The notes: generated by a model not told the origin, from the sequence alone. A DNA stretch of 64,000 nt from Devosia sp. SL43 (GCF_021729885.1 NZ_CP063401.1:4146501-4210500); one strand, 5' to 3'; numbered from the stretch's first letter, positions 46,738 through 55,665 are shown. A program made the numbers and translations.

Positions 46738-46883
46738 TTTGCCACCGTATACGTTTTTGCGGCTTGTTCGCGGATGGCCCTGCGAATGAGCGCCACCCGA
46801 TCGGGTGCCGCACCTTGTGCTATGGTGCGATCCAGTAGCGCCAGCTGCTGTTGGTTCAGCATGAGGGTGATTGTCCGCGCCAT
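46734..46883 (-). CDS. 49-residue ribbon-helix-helix protein
   Basis: Very small basic protein: a short strand M-A-R-T-I-T-L-M-L, a helix with L-A-L-L-D-R, a turn and a second helix R-V-A-L-I-R-R-A-I-R-E-Q, which is the MetJ/Arc/CopG fold. GGAGG five bases before ATG 46883 is a strong ribosome site; the longer frame to 47009 has none. Stop and DUF1989 start overlap. It may be a local transcription factor dimer for this operon. No toxin partner is present, so a toxin-antitoxin role is unlikely. Confidence 0.75.
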   Translation of the reverse strand: MARTITLMLNQQQLALLDRTIAQGAAPDRVALIRRAIREQAAKTYTVAK

Positions 46884-46910
46884 CCTGGCCTCCACTTTGC
46901 TCTCGCAAAT

Positions 46911-46920
46911 AAGTATACAA
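46911..46920. promoter_or_regulatory. TTGTATAC-type motif upstream of RHH operon
   Basis: AAGTATACAA (TTGTATACTT on the minus strand) lies 28 bases before the RHH start and contains the GTATAC core. It is nearly identical to the element before the first GntR gene, so one of the two GntR paralogues or the RHH protein may bind it. Confidence 0.5.
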
Positions 46921-46939
46921 TTAAGGGATACAGGCAAGG

Positions 46940-46955
46940 CGCATTCCGTGTTCCA
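46940..46955 (-). promoter_or_regulatory. Possible sigma-54 promoter of RHH/DUF1989 operon
   Basis: Minus-strand TGGAACACGGAATGCG keeps GG and GC at the right distance but has three mismatches to the sigma-54 consensus. It would place the start near 46929, just before the 46911-46920 motif, the same order as in the importer operon. Confidence 0.3.
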
Positions 46956-47087
46956 AAAATGCATGGCTGCCTTGCAAAGGGTGCCTTTTCGGCCGATTCT
47001 GATCTCCATCGCGACAAAACTTCAGGTTTTGTAGCGTCTTAGCGCTCCAACCTTACCGACGATTTCAAAGCGCGATCCAAAATCATG

Positions 47088-47100
47088 GATACTTGTTATC
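47088..47100. promoter_or_regulatory. Inverted repeat upstream of second GntR gene
   Basis: GATA-CTTGT-TATC, with the ATACTTG core shared with the importer promoter, lies 42 bases before the GntR start. Likely autoregulatory site. Confidence 0.4.
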
Positions 47101-47142
47101 TAACCGTAGGTATGCGTGAATTGACCTACGCCGGGAGTTCAC

Positions 47143-47883
47143 ATGACCAGACCGTCCCCTCGCATCGAAATTGCCCATGAAGCGCTGAAGCAGGCCATCC
47201 TGGAGCGCGCCCTGCAGCCTGGCACCAAGCTGCCCGAGGACGAGATCGGCGCACATTTTTCCATGAGCCGTACGCTGGTCCGCGCAGTCTTGGCGCGCTT
47301 GCAGGCTGAGGGCCTCGTGGATGCCCGACCCAAGCGCACCGCGACGGTTGCTCTGCCGACCCTGGCCGAGGCGCGCGATGTGTTCGAGGTGCGCCGTACC
47401 CTCGAAGCCGAAGTGGTCCGGCTGGTCATCAAGCGTTGGAAGCCCGCCTTTGGCGCCGAGCTCGAAGGGCTGGTGCGCGAGGAGGATGCAGCGCGTGAGC
47501 GTGGCGAGGAACATGTCTGGGGCCGGCTGGCCGGCGAATTCCACATTCGCCTGGCCAAGCTCAGCGGCAATGCGCTGATCGCGAAATACATGGCCGAGCT
47601 GGTAACGCGATGCTCCCTGATCCTGGCCGTATTCGGCCGGCCACACCTGCATGATGGTGGCGCTGACGAGCATGCCGAGATCATCGCGGCGTTGCGTTCA
47701 GGCGATGCCGAAAGGGCCGTGGCGATCATGGATCATCACATGGGCGAGGTGGAAAGCCGCGCCATCACCGGCAATGAGGACGACAACCGGCCAGCGCTTG
47801 GCGATGTCCTGGCGCGATACGCCGGCGCGATCTCGGCCCGCGATAGTGCCGTCCCGCTGATCCGCAAGGCACGCGGCAAATGA
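47143..47883 (+). CDS. GntR family regulator, FCD subgroup (second paralogue)
   Basis: 246 aa. Winged helix-turn-helix with G-T-K-L-P-E-D-E-I-G-A-H-F-S-M-S-R-T-L-V-R and an FCD domain with E-F-H-I-R-L and M-D-H-H-M. It aligns with the GntR protein at 33685 across the whole DNA-binding domain with most residues identical, including the recognition helix, so both could bind the same operators. GGGAG precedes ATG. It is divergent from the RHH/DUF1989 operon and overlaps the flavin reductase gene by four bases. Confidence 0.92.
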   Translation: MTRPSPRIEIAHEALKQAILERALQPGTKLPEDEIGAHFSMSRTLVRAVLARLQAEGLVDARPKRTATVALPTLAEARDVFEVRRTLEAEVVRLVIKRWKPAFGAELEGLVREEDAARERGEEHVWGRLAGEFHIRLAKLSGNALIAKYMAELVTRCSLILAVFGRPHLHDGGADEHAEIIAALRSGDAERAVAIMDHHMGEVESRAITGNEDDNRPALGDVLARYAGAISARDSAVPLIRKARGK

Positions 47884-48548
47884 ACCAGCACACCCATTTC
47901 GACTTTGCCGACCTGAACGCCAGGCAGCGCTATAAGCTGTTGATTGGCACTGTGATCCCGCGGCCGATCGCCTTTATCACCACGTTGAGCAAAGACGGTC
48001 GCCGCAATGCCGGGCCGTTCAGCTTCTTCAATGTGCTGACCCATGACCCTGCGATCGTGGCCATCGGCGTCGAAAATTATGACGACGGGCGGATGAAGGA
48101 TACGTCGCGCAATATCCGCGATACCGAGGAGTTTACGGTCCACATCGTTGACGACGCGCTGGCGGCGCAGATGGAGATCTGTGCGATCAAATTCGGCCCC
48201 GATGTCGACGAACTGGCGGAGGCCGGCCTCGAAACTGTGCCTGGACTGGCGGTCAAAAGCCCGCGCATCATCTCGGCGCCTGCGGCGCTCGAATGCCGGC
48301 GCTATATGACGCTGGAGGTGGGCAAGGCCCGCGAAATTATTCTCGGGGAAGTGCTGGGCATTCATATCCGGGCAGACCTCGTCGATCCCCAAAACCTGCA
48401 TGTCGATCAGATGGGCATGGATGCCATCGGTCGGATGGGCGGGCACAGCTATGCGCGAACGCGCGACCAGTTCGACATCAAGACTTTGAGCGTCGAGGAA
48501 TGGGAGGGGCGCAAACGCGACGTGCTCCTGCCCGAGACGACGGGCTAA
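47880..48548 (+). CDS. Flavin reductase family protein (DIM6/NTAB)
   Basis: 222-aa FMN-binding split-barrel protein. G-T-V-I-P-R-P-I-A-F-I-T-T near 21-33 and G-P-F-S-F-F-N-V-L near 45-53 are the flavin site of the family, members of which reduce flavin for monooxygenases or act as flavin-dependent enzymes themselves. No two-component monooxygenase lies in this cluster. Its ATG overlaps the GntR stop (ATGA). Confidence 0.86.
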   Translation: MNQHTHFDFADLNARQRYKLLIGTVIPRPIAFITTLSKDGRRNAGPFSFFNVLTHDPAIVAIGVENYDDGRMKDTSRNIRDTEEFTVHIVDDALAAQMEICAIKFGPDVDELAEAGLETVPGLAVKSPRIISAPAALECRRYMTLEVGKAREIILGEVLGIHIRADLVDPQNLHVDQMGMDAIGRMGGHSYARTRDQFDIKTLSVEEWEGRKRDVLLPETTG

Positions 48549-48675
48549 GCCGCCCGACCACTGCCGTCATGCCAATGCGGCGTCCGCGGACGCCGCCTCA
48601 ATGGGGTTTCGCCATGCGATGCCCAAACCGCAATCGTGTGCCCGAATGGCGGGCACGGACAAAAGGGGTGCAACC

Positions 48676-49779
48676 ATGTCCAGACTGTCTCTCTCTCGCC
48701 GGACCTTCCTTGGTGGCGCTGCCGCCACCACGCTGCTGTTGGGCAGTGGCCTGCGCGTCCAGGCGCAAAGCCCGCTCACCATCGGCATGATCTATGTCGG
48801 CCCCAAGGGCGATTTCGGCTGGAACCAGGCCCATGCGGTGGGCGCCGCCGCCCTCAAGGCACTGCCCGATGTCACTGTGGTCGAAGAAGAGAACGTGCCC
48901 GAGACCGATGCCGTCGCTCAGTCGATGGAATCGATGATCAACCTGGACGGTGCCAGCCTGCTGTTCCCGACCTCCTTCGGCTATTTCGATCCCTTCATGG
49001 TCGAAGCCGCCAAGAAATACCCGGACGTCCAGTTTCGTCATCCGACCTCGCTGTGGAATGCCGAGACCCACCCGACCAATCTGGGAGGCTACTTCTGCTA
49101 TCTCGACCAGGCGCACTATGTGAATGGCGTCGCGGCCGGCCTCTCGACCACGTCTAACAAGATCGGCTTCATCGCTGCCAAGCCGATCGCGCTGGTGTTG
49201 CGCAACGTCAACGCCTTCACCATCGGTGTAAAAAGGGTCAATCCTGCGGCCGAGGTGCGGCTGATCATCACCGGCGAGTGGAGCCTGCCGGTGCGCGAGG
49301 CCGAGGCCACCAACGCCCTGATCGACGCCGGCTGCGACGTCATCGCCTGCCATGTCGACAGTCCCAAAGTGGTGGTCGAGACGGCCGAGGGTCGCGGCGT
49401 CAAGACCTGTGGCCACAACGCCAGCCAGGCCGATTTGGCGCCCAAGGGCTTCATCACCGGCGCCGAGCTCAACTGGGGCACGGTCTATACCGAATATGCC
49501 GGCCTGATCGCCGCCGGCCAGCCGCTGCCCAATGTCAATGAAGGTGGCTACGACAAGAACATGGTGTCCTCGACCGCCTTCGGCGCCGGCGCCACCGAGG
49601 CGGCCATCGCCGCCGCCACCGCCGCCATTGCCGAAACCAAGGGTGGCGCGCCGATCTTCGTTGGCCCGATCAAGGACAATACCGGCAAGGTGGTCATCGA
49701 AGGCACACTGGGCCTCTATGACGGCGCCCTCTGGGGCACCGACTATCTCGTCGAAGGCGTCGTCGGCTCGATCACCTGA
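48676..49779 (+). CDS. BMP-family substrate-binding protein, second (orphan)
   Basis: 367 aa, Tat signal S-R-R-T-F-L-G-G at the N terminus and cleavage near V-Q-A-Q. The mature domain starts T-I-G-M-I-Y-V-G-P-K-G-D-F-G-W-N-Q and is the PnrA/BMP type. It shares the fold with the 38253 protein but is clearly divergent in sequence, so it likely has a different ligand. No permease or ATPase is adjacent; it may feed the importer 10 kb away. ATG 48676 with AAGGGG upstream is chosen over an earlier in-frame ATG. Confidence 0.88.
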   Translation: MSRLSLSRRTFLGGAAATTLLLGSGLRVQAQSPLTIGMIYVGPKGDFGWNQAHAVGAAALKALPDVTVVEEENVPETDAVAQSMESMINLDGASLLFPTSFGYFDPFMVEAAKKYPDVQFRHPTSLWNAETHPTNLGGYFCYLDQAHYVNGVAAGLSTTSNKIGFIAAKPIALVLRNVNAFTIGVKRVNPAAEVRLIITGEWSLPVREAEATNALIDAGCDVIACHVDSPKVVVETAEGRGVKTCGHNASQADLAPKGFITGAELNWGTVYTEYAGLIAAGQPLPNVNEGGYDKNMVSSTAFGAGATEAAIAAATAAIAETKGGAPIFVGPIKDNTGKVVIEGTLGLYDGALWGTDYLVEGVVGSIT

Positions 49780-49784
49780 CCGGA

Positions 49785-49818
49785 GGTGGTGCCGTCGGCT
49801 CCGGCCGACGGTACCACC
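49785..49818. terminator. Hairpin terminator-like stem after second binding protein
   Basis: Arms of 14 bases (49785-49798 and 49805-49818) pair with one G-T wobble around a six-base loop, five bases after the binding protein stop and before the convergent acyltransferase end. A T-run is lacking, so it may slow RNA decay or terminate weakly. Confidence 0.55.
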
Positions 49819-49867
49819 CAAGCGTCCGCTTCCACCGGCTGGGGAATGCTGGCCCCAGCCCGGCTGA

Positions 49868-51019
49868 CTACTCGGCCGGTGCCGCAACCGGTGCCGTGGT
49901 GCGCAGCGCCCCGAGCCCACGCACCTTGCTGCCAACCCAGTCGAGTACCGCCATGGCGGTCTTCTCTACTGGCTTGCGGAAGCGGTGTTCGACGAGGTTG
50001 GAGAAGACGATGGCGATGCAGAATGTCGATGCCATCACCACGATCAGGCTCAACCAGGCCGGCAGGAAGCGATCGAAATTGGCGAGGAAGCTGATGCCGA
50101 TATTCTCGTGGATCAGGTACCACGAGAAGCTCAGCAGACCGACGTTGGCGATCGCCGGAGACACGCCTGAAATGTGCGGGATTGATCGGCCCGACGCGAA
50201 GCGCAGGAACAACAGCGCCAGTAGCAAATAGGCGAGGGCGCAGATGACAGCGACAACCAACCCATCGTGGTTCTCGAACGAATAGGCCTCGATGCCGACG
50301 ACCGCAGTCGATAGCACTAGGTTGACCAGCATCAGTCCGCGCAAACCGCTGACGCCATTCTGCATTTGTCGCCCCAGAATGCCCACCGCGAAGAAGCTGA
50401 GATAGGGGGCGATGGCGAGGAATTTGAGCATCGATTGCGGCGTGATCGGGCCTGAGCCCGAGATCAGCGTCGAGGCGGCCCAGATGGGCGCCATGATGAT
50501 GCCTAGCCAGGCGAAAACCTTGGTAAAGCGCAGCGGATCGGTGAACACACCCGCCAGGATCGCCACCAGCACATAGAACTTGACCTCCACCGCGATCGAC
50601 CAGAACGAGCCATCGACCCATTCGCCGATCTCGCCGACAAAGAACAGGTTCATCACCACATCGACCGGCCCGGCAGCCACGACGTGGAACTTGGCCTCGG
50701 GCACACTGGGAATATAGGCGACGAGGCTGAAGGCGAACAGCAGCAGCACGGCGGCGAAAAAGGCCGGATAGATGCGCGAGAAGCGCCGCGCCAGGAATAC
50801 CCCGACCGTCGCGGAACGCTCCAGCGTCATGAAGATGCAGTAGCCCGAGATGATGAAAAAGAAATAGACGCCTACCCAGCCGAAGAACACCGGCAGCGGC
50901 GCGCCTTCGGTGATGTTCAGCGAATAGGCCGGCAGCCGTGCCGTGAAATGGAACAGCACCACCAGCAGGATGGCGATGCCTCGAAAGACGTCGATGGTTT
51001 CGACCCGGCCTTTGGTCAT
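49868..51019 (-). CDS. Acyltransferase-3 membrane protein (third)
   Basis: 383 aa, about ten helices. V-E-T-I-D-V-F-R-G-I-A-I-L-L-V-V-L-F-H-F holds the conserved Arg and His, F-F-F-I-I-S-G-Y follows, and W-S-I-A-V-E-V-K-F-Y is the later conserved block. It belongs to a different branch from the two copies at 14-17 kb. ATG 51019 is preferred to GTG 51028. Probably modifies surface polysaccharide; acceptor unknown. Confidence 0.85.
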   Translation of the reverse strand: MTKGRVETIDVFRGIAILLVVLFHFTARLPAYSLNITEGAPLPVFFGWVGVYFFFIISGYCIFMTLERSATVGVFLARRFSRIYPAFFAAVLLLFAFSLVAYIPSVPEAKFHVVAAGPVDVVMNLFFVGEIGEWVDGSFWSIAVEVKFYVLVAILAGVFTDPLRFTKVFAWLGIIMAPIWAASTLISGSGPITPQSMLKFLAIAPYLSFFAVGILGRQMQNGVSGLRGLMLVNLVLSTAVVGIEAYSFENHDGLVVAVICALAYLLLALLFLRFASGRSIPHISGVSPAIANVGLLSFSWYLIHENIGISFLANFDRFLPAWLSLIVVMASTFCIAIVFSNLVEHRFRKPVEKTAMAVLDWVGSKVRGLGALRTTAPVAAPAE

Positions 51020-51159
51020 GCTGTGCACTCTGATGTCCGCGCCCGGAACATAGCGCCTGTGGCCTCCAGTGCGGAGGCCATCCTTACCCTAGCGTTAATA
51101 GGTAAAGCTTTAGCCAAGCGGCGCGGGACCGGAGTCCCGGTCAGCCTTTGATTCCCCGG

Positions 51160-51579
51160 TCAGCTTTTGATCCGGATACTGGTATTGTCCGCGCCATACT
51201 CGCGCACCAGGTTGTACAGCAGCTTGGCATTGCTCGTTTGCAGCCGTACGCAGCCATGCGAGGCCGGGCTGCCGAGGGCGTTCACATGGCTGGTGCCATG
51301 GATGGCATAGCCGCCATAGAAGAAGATCGAGTAGGGCATCGGCGCGCCATCATACTTCTGCGAATAGTATTCGCGATGCATGCGGATCGGACCCCACGTG
51401 CCGGTCGGCGTACGATAGCCACGCTTGCCGCTCGACACATCCCACTGATATTGCGTCGCGCCATTGACCTTGACGACCATCGTCTGCTCGGAAAGGTCGA
51501 CCACGATCGACACACTCGCAGCACTAGCCGGGTAGGCCAGCAACAAGAAACCGATAACCACAAGAACAAAGCGAACCAA
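51160..51579 (-). CDS. L,D-transpeptidase (YkuD family)
   Basis: 139-aa secreted enzyme. A signal peptide (about 1-20, cleavage near A-S-A) precedes a YkuD domain with I-H-G-T-S-H and S-H-G-C-V-R-L; the catalytic Cys is residue 110. It forms 3-3 peptidoglycan cross-links or attaches proteins to peptidoglycan. Small single-domain versions are abundant in Hyphomicrobiales. Single gene. Confidence 0.92.
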   Translation of the reverse strand: MVRFVLVVIGFLLLAYPASAASVSIVVDLSEQTMVVKVNGATQYQWDVSSGKRGYRTPTGTWGPIRMHREYYSQKYDGAPMPYSIFFYGGYAIHGTSHVNALGSPASHGCVRLQTSNAKLLYNLVREYGADNTSIRIKS

Positions 51580-51782
51580 GTAACGCCCCCATGAATGCTT
51601 GGATCTGAAATGTCATCATAGTCCTTGCTTGTGTCGTCGACGAGTTTGTTTGGAAAACAACATTAATTCGCCGTAAGGCCGCATTTTGAGTGACGGTCTG
51701 CTCGCGCCGCGCACATCAATTTGCATTCCCCGGGCAGCGTGCTAAACGTGCGCCCAATTCCGTTCCGACCTTTAGGCATGCC

Positions 51783-52628
51783 ATGTCCCAGGACAATATT
51801 TTCCGCGAAGTCGACGAGGAGCTGCGCAGCGATCGCATGCGCGCTCTGTGGCGTCGCTTTGCGCCCTTCGTTATTGGCGCAGCCGTGCTCGTCGTGTTGG
51901 CCGTCGCGGTCAACGAAGGCTGGACCTGGTACCATTCCAACAACGCCGCCCAGTCGTCCGATGAGCTCTACGCGGCCTTCGACGCCATTGATGGCGGTGA
52001 TCTCGCCTCGGCGCAGAACCAGCTGTCGGCCCTAGAGGTCAATGGCAGCGGCAGCTACCCCGTCCTGGCCCAGTTCCGCAAGGCTGGCGTCCTGGCCAAG
52101 GAAGGCAAGGTGACCGAAGCCGTCGCCGCCTACGATGCGCTGGCCAACAGCCTGTCCAATATCCGCCTGCGCGAACTGGCGCTGGTCCTTGGCGGCACGC
52201 TGATGGTCGATGCCGGCACCCTGGCAGATGTCGATTCCCGCGTCGGCAGCGTCGCCATCGACGGCAACCCGCTGCGCAACGCTGCACGCGAAGCGCTCGG
52301 CCTGGCTCAATACAAGGCCGGCGACTTCGCCGCTGCCCAGGCGAGCTTTGAGGCCGTGCTCAACGACCCGCTGGTGCAGAACTCCGTGCGCAATCGCATG
52401 GGCTACTACCTCGCGCAGCTGCTGGCCGAAGGCGCCGTCGCGCCCGAAGCGCCCGCTGAAGCCGCCGCAACCGCCATCGACGAAATCGTCGGCGGCGACG
52501 AGGCTCCCGCCGCAGAGCCTGCGCCGGCGACCGAGGTTGCCCCCGCCACGGATGCTGCTCCGGCCGCTGAAACGCCCGCGACGGACGCTCCCGCCGCCAC
52601 CACCGAAACCCAGCCGGCCGCACAATAA
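51783..52628 (+). CDS. TPR-like membrane protein (YfgM/ancillary SecYEG type)
   Basis: 281 aa: cytoplasmic N-terminal stretch (D-E-E-L-R-S-D-R), one membrane helix at about 28-46, periplasmic tetratricopeptide-like helices to about 215, and an Ala/Pro/Thr-rich tail of about 60 residues. This matches the YfgM-like protein encoded before der in many proteobacteria, a periplasmic chaperone partner of the Sec translocon. The frame is open to 51690, but ATG 51783 fits the family. Confidence 0.85.
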   Translation: MSQDNIFREVDEELRSDRMRALWRRFAPFVIGAAVLVVLAVAVNEGWTWYHSNNAAQSSDELYAAFDAIDGGDLASAQNQLSALEVNGSGSYPVLAQFRKAGVLAKEGKVTEAVAAYDALANSLSNIRLRELALVLGGTLMVDAGTLADVDSRVGSVAIDGNPLRNAAREALGLAQYKAGDFAAAQASFEAVLNDPLVQNSVRNRMGYYLAQLLAEGAVAPEAPAEAAATAIDEIVGGDEAPAAEPAPATEVAPATDAAPAAETPATDAPAATTETQPAAQ

Positions 52629-52662
52629 GCGGCTGGCAAACGCCTGCCTGATCGGAACACGC

Positions 52663-54114
52663 ATGACCGTCACCGTAGCCATTGTCGGTCGTCCCAATGT
52701 CGGCAAATCCACGCTCTTCAACCGCCTTGTCGGTCGCAAGATCGCGCTGGTCGACGATACGCCCGGCGTTACCCGCGACCGCCGCGAAGCCGAGGGCCGC
52801 ATCGCCGACCTGACCTTCCGCATTCTCGATACTGCCGGCTACGAAGACGTCACCGATGGCAGCCTCGAAGACCGCATGCGCCAGCAGACCGAGCTGGCCA
52901 TCAAGGAAGCCGACGTCATCCTGTTCATGATCGATGCCCGTGCCGGCGTCGTCCCGCTCGACCAGCGCTTCGCCCAGGTGCTGCGCAAGGCCGGCAAGGA
53001 TGTTCATCTCGTTGGCAACAAGGCCGAAAGCGGTGCCGCCGAGGCCGGTCTCGTGGAAGCCTTCAAGCTCGGCTTCGGCGAAGCCATTGCGCTTTCGGCC
53101 GAACATGGCCTCGGCCTTTCCGAGCTCTATTCCATCGTGTCTGCCGCCATCGACAAGGCCGAGGCCGAAAAGACCGTCGAGGAAATCGCCGATCTCGACG
53201 CGCTGCCCGAAGTCGATGTCGACATCACCCCGGACATGCTCGAAGGCGAGGGCGATGAAGCCACCCTGCGCTGGAACCCCAAGCGCTACCTCAACGTCGC
53301 CATCGTTGGCCGTCCCAATGCCGGCAAGTCGACCCTGATCAATCGTATGGTCGGCGAAGAGCGTGTGCTGGTCGGTCCCGAGGCTGGCATTACCCGCGAT
53401 TCCATCCTCGTTCCCTGGGAATGGGAAGGCCGCGTCATCAACCTGGTCGACACCGCCGGCATCCGCAAACGCTCGCGCGTTACCGAAAAGCTGGAGAAGC
53501 TCGCGGTCGGCGATAGCCTGCGCTCCATACAGTATGCCGAGGTCGTCGTGCTCATGCTCGATGCCACCATCCCGTTCGAAAAGCAGGATCTGGCGCTGGC
53601 CGACCTGGTCGAGCGCGAGGGCAGGGCGCTGGTCATCGCCCTCAACAAGTGGGACCTCATCGAGGACAAGAACGAAGCCCTCAAGATCCTCCGCGAGGAA
53701 TGCGAGCGCCTGCTGCCGCAGCTGCGCGGCGTGCCGCTGGTCACCCTCTCCGGCCTCACCGGCAAGAACATCGACAAGCTGATGGACGCCATCTTCGCTA
53801 TCGAGCGCACCTGGAACGCCCACGTCTCCACAGCGCGCCTCAATCGTTGGCTCTCCGGCATGGTCGATGGTCATCCGCCACCGGCCGTCTCGGGCCGCCG
53901 CCTCAAGCTGCGCTATATGACGCAGGCCAAGACACGGCCACCCAGCTTCATTCTCTTCGCCTCGCGCCCCGATGTGCTGCCCATGTCCTACCAGCGCTAC
54001 CTGGTCAACGGCCTGCGCGAAGCCTTCAAGATCACCGGTACGCCCATCCGTCTCTGGGTCCGCGGCGGCAGCGAAAACCCGTATAACGACAAGTCCAAGC
54101 GCAAGATGGGGTGA
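52663..54114 (+). CDS. der: Ribosome biogenesis GTPase Der (EngA)
   Basis: Essential double-GTPase for 50S assembly, 483 aa. First G domain: G-R-P-N-V-G-K-S-T at 9-17, D-T-A-G near 58, N-K-A-E near 118. Second: G-R-P-N-A-G-K-S-T near 211, D-T-A-G-I-R near 262 and N-K-W-D near 329. A KH-like domain closes the protein (K-T-R-P-P-S-F near 425). The open frame extends upstream through the TPR gene, but ATG 52663 starts exactly at the fold. It follows the TPR gene by 34 bp. Confidence 0.97.
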   Translation: MTVTVAIVGRPNVGKSTLFNRLVGRKIALVDDTPGVTRDRREAEGRIADLTFRILDTAGYEDVTDGSLEDRMRQQTELAIKEADVILFMIDARAGVVPLDQRFAQVLRKAGKDVHLVGNKAESGAAEAGLVEAFKLGFGEAIALSAEHGLGLSELYSIVSAAIDKAEAEKTVEEIADLDALPEVDVDITPDMLEGEGDEATLRWNPKRYLNVAIVGRPNAGKSTLINRMVGEERVLVGPEAGITRDSILVPWEWEGRVINLVDTAGIRKRSRVTEKLEKLAVGDSLRSIQYAEVVVLMLDATIPFEKQDLALADLVEREGRALVIALNKWDLIEDKNEALKILREECERLLPQLRGVPLVTLSGLTGKNIDKLMDAIFAIERTWNAHVSTARLNRWLSGMVDGHPPPAVSGRRLKLRYMTQAKTRPPSFILFASRPDVLPMSYQRYLVNGLREAFKITGTPIRLWVRGGSENPYNDKSKRKMG

Positions 54115-54161
54115 TAGGCGTAGCGGAGATAGTCCCTGCTGCCCCCTTGCCACCCACCGGC

Positions 54162-54249
54162 CGTCACCCTCGGGCCTGACCCGAGGGCACTGTACTTGCC
54201 GAGCGATCAGCGAAGCAGAGTGCCGATCGGGTCAAGTCCGAGGGTGACG
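54162..54249. repeat. REP-like imperfect palindrome
   Basis: 22-base arms (54162-54183 and 54228-54249) pair at 20 of 22 positions; an inner GGCACT/AGTGCC pair extends the structure. The CGTCACCCTCGG-type arm resembles repetitive extragenic palindromes of rhizobia-related genomes. It lies between der and the CorC gene and may terminate the der transcript. Confidence 0.75.
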
Positions 54250-54387
54250 ACTGCGGGTCTTGTTGCCAGTCGACCTTTCCCGCGACAAATTCCCCGCACC
54301 CATAGCGCAACCAATCCCTTTGCCCCTATATTGTCCCCGTCGAAGCGACCCGATGCTGATTGCGGGGCCGCATCCCATGAAAACACC

Positions 54388-55665
54388 TTGTACGCAGAAA
54401 TATTGATCGTCGTCGTTCTGACCATCGTCAACGGCCTGTTGGCAATGTCGGAGCTGGCAGTCGTTTCCGCCCGTCCCGCTCGCCTGCGCGGCATGGCTGA
54501 CCAGGGCAACAAGGGCGCCGCCACCGCCATAAAGCTGGCCGAAGATCCAGGCAAATTCCTGTCTTCCGTGCAGATCGGCATCACGCTGGTCGGCATTCTA
54601 TCGGGCGCCTTTTCCGGCGCCACCCTCGGCCTGCGCCTCACCACCTGGCTCGAATCGGTCGGTGTGGCCAACAACATTGCTGACGTGCTCGGCGTCGGCG
54701 TCGTCGTGGTGCTCATCACCTACATCTCGCTGATTCTGGGCGAGCTTGTGCCCAAGCAGATTGCGTTGCGCGATGCCGAAGGCGTCGCAGCCCGCGTCGC
54801 GCCGGCCATGAAGCTGGTTGCCTCCATCGGTTCGCCCATCGTCTGGATACTCGACATTTCCGGCAAGGCCGTGCTGGCTTTGCTCGGCCAGGCCGGCGAG
54901 TCCGACGAGAAAGTCACCGAGGAAGAGGTCAAGACCATCATCGCCGAGGCTACGACCGCCGGCGTGATCGAGAGCGACGAGCATTCGATGATCTCGGGTG
55001 TCATGCGCCTCGCCGATCGCTCCGCACGCGGCCTGATGACCCCACGTCTTGATGTCGACGTCATCGATCTCAGCGACGAGGGCGACGAAATCCGTCGGAC
55101 GATCCTGGATACACACCGCTCGCGTCTGCTGGTGCAGGACGGTGACGCGGATTCCATCATCGGCGTTGTCGCCATCAAGGACATTATCGGCGTCTTCGCC
55201 AATGGCCTGCCGCTCGATGTTCGCAAGTTTGTGCAGCCGGTGCCCGTGGTCATGGACCACGCCGACGCCCTGGACGTGGTGCGGGCCATCCGCAATTCCA
55301 CCGTCCACATGGCGCTGGTGGTCGACGAATACGGCCACTTCGAAGGCATCGTTACGTCAGGCGACATCCTCGAAGTCATCACTGGCGTCTTCCAGGAAGA
55401 AACCGGTGACGATCCGGCCCTCGTCAAGCGCGAGGACGGTTCCTGGCTGGTCGCCGGCTGGATGCCGGTCGACGAGTTTGGCGACAAGCTCAAGCTCGCC
55501 ATCCCCCGCGATGCCAAATACGAGACGGTTGCCGGCTACGTTCTGTCGGTCATCAACCGCCTGCCCAATGTCGGCGAGACCTTCGAGCACAATGGCTGGA
55601 AATTCGAGATCATGGACCTCGACGGCCGCCGCATCGACAAGATCCTGATGAGCAAACTGGACTAA
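54388..55665 (+). CDS. CorC/HlyC-type CNNM-CBS membrane protein
   Basis: 425 aa from TTG 54388: N-terminal DUF21/CNNM domain with three to four helices (G-L-L-A-M-S-E-L-A-V-V-S-A near 12-24), a paired CBS domain (about 210-335), and a C-terminal CorC_HlyC domain. Related proteins move or sense Mg2+; the haemolysin label is historical. The start is uncertain: no ATG in frame fits, the frame is open to 54196 through the repeat, and TTG has a poor ribosome site. Confidence 0.85.
   Translation: MYAEILIVVVLTIVNGLLAMSELAVVSARPARLRGMADQGNKGAATAIKLAEDPGKFLSSVQIGITLVGILSGAFSGATLGLRLTTWLESVGVANNIADVLGVGVVVVLITYISLILGELVPKQIALRDAEGVAARVAPAMKLVASIGSPIVWILDISGKAVLALLGQAGESDEKVTEEEVKTIIAEATTAGVIESDEHSMISGVMRLADRSARGLMTPRLDVDVIDLSDEGDEIRRTILDTHRSRLLVQDGDADSIIGVVAIKDIIGVFANGLPLDVRKFVQPVPVVMDHADALDVVRAIRNSTVHMALVVDEYGHFEGIVTSGDILEVITGVFQEETGDDPALVKREDGSWLVAGWMPVDEFGDKLKLAIPRDAKYETVAGYVLSVINRLPNVGETFEHNGWKFEIMDLDGRRIDKILMSKLD

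Noticed and set aside
46734..46883. RHH protein as a toxin-antitoxin antitoxin
   Set aside because: No toxin-like gene overlaps or adjoins it; the partner is a DUF1989 enzyme-like protein.
46960..46985. Sigma-54-like AGGCACCCTTTGCA on the minus strand
   Set aside because: GG and GC are two bases too close, which sigma-54 does not tolerate.
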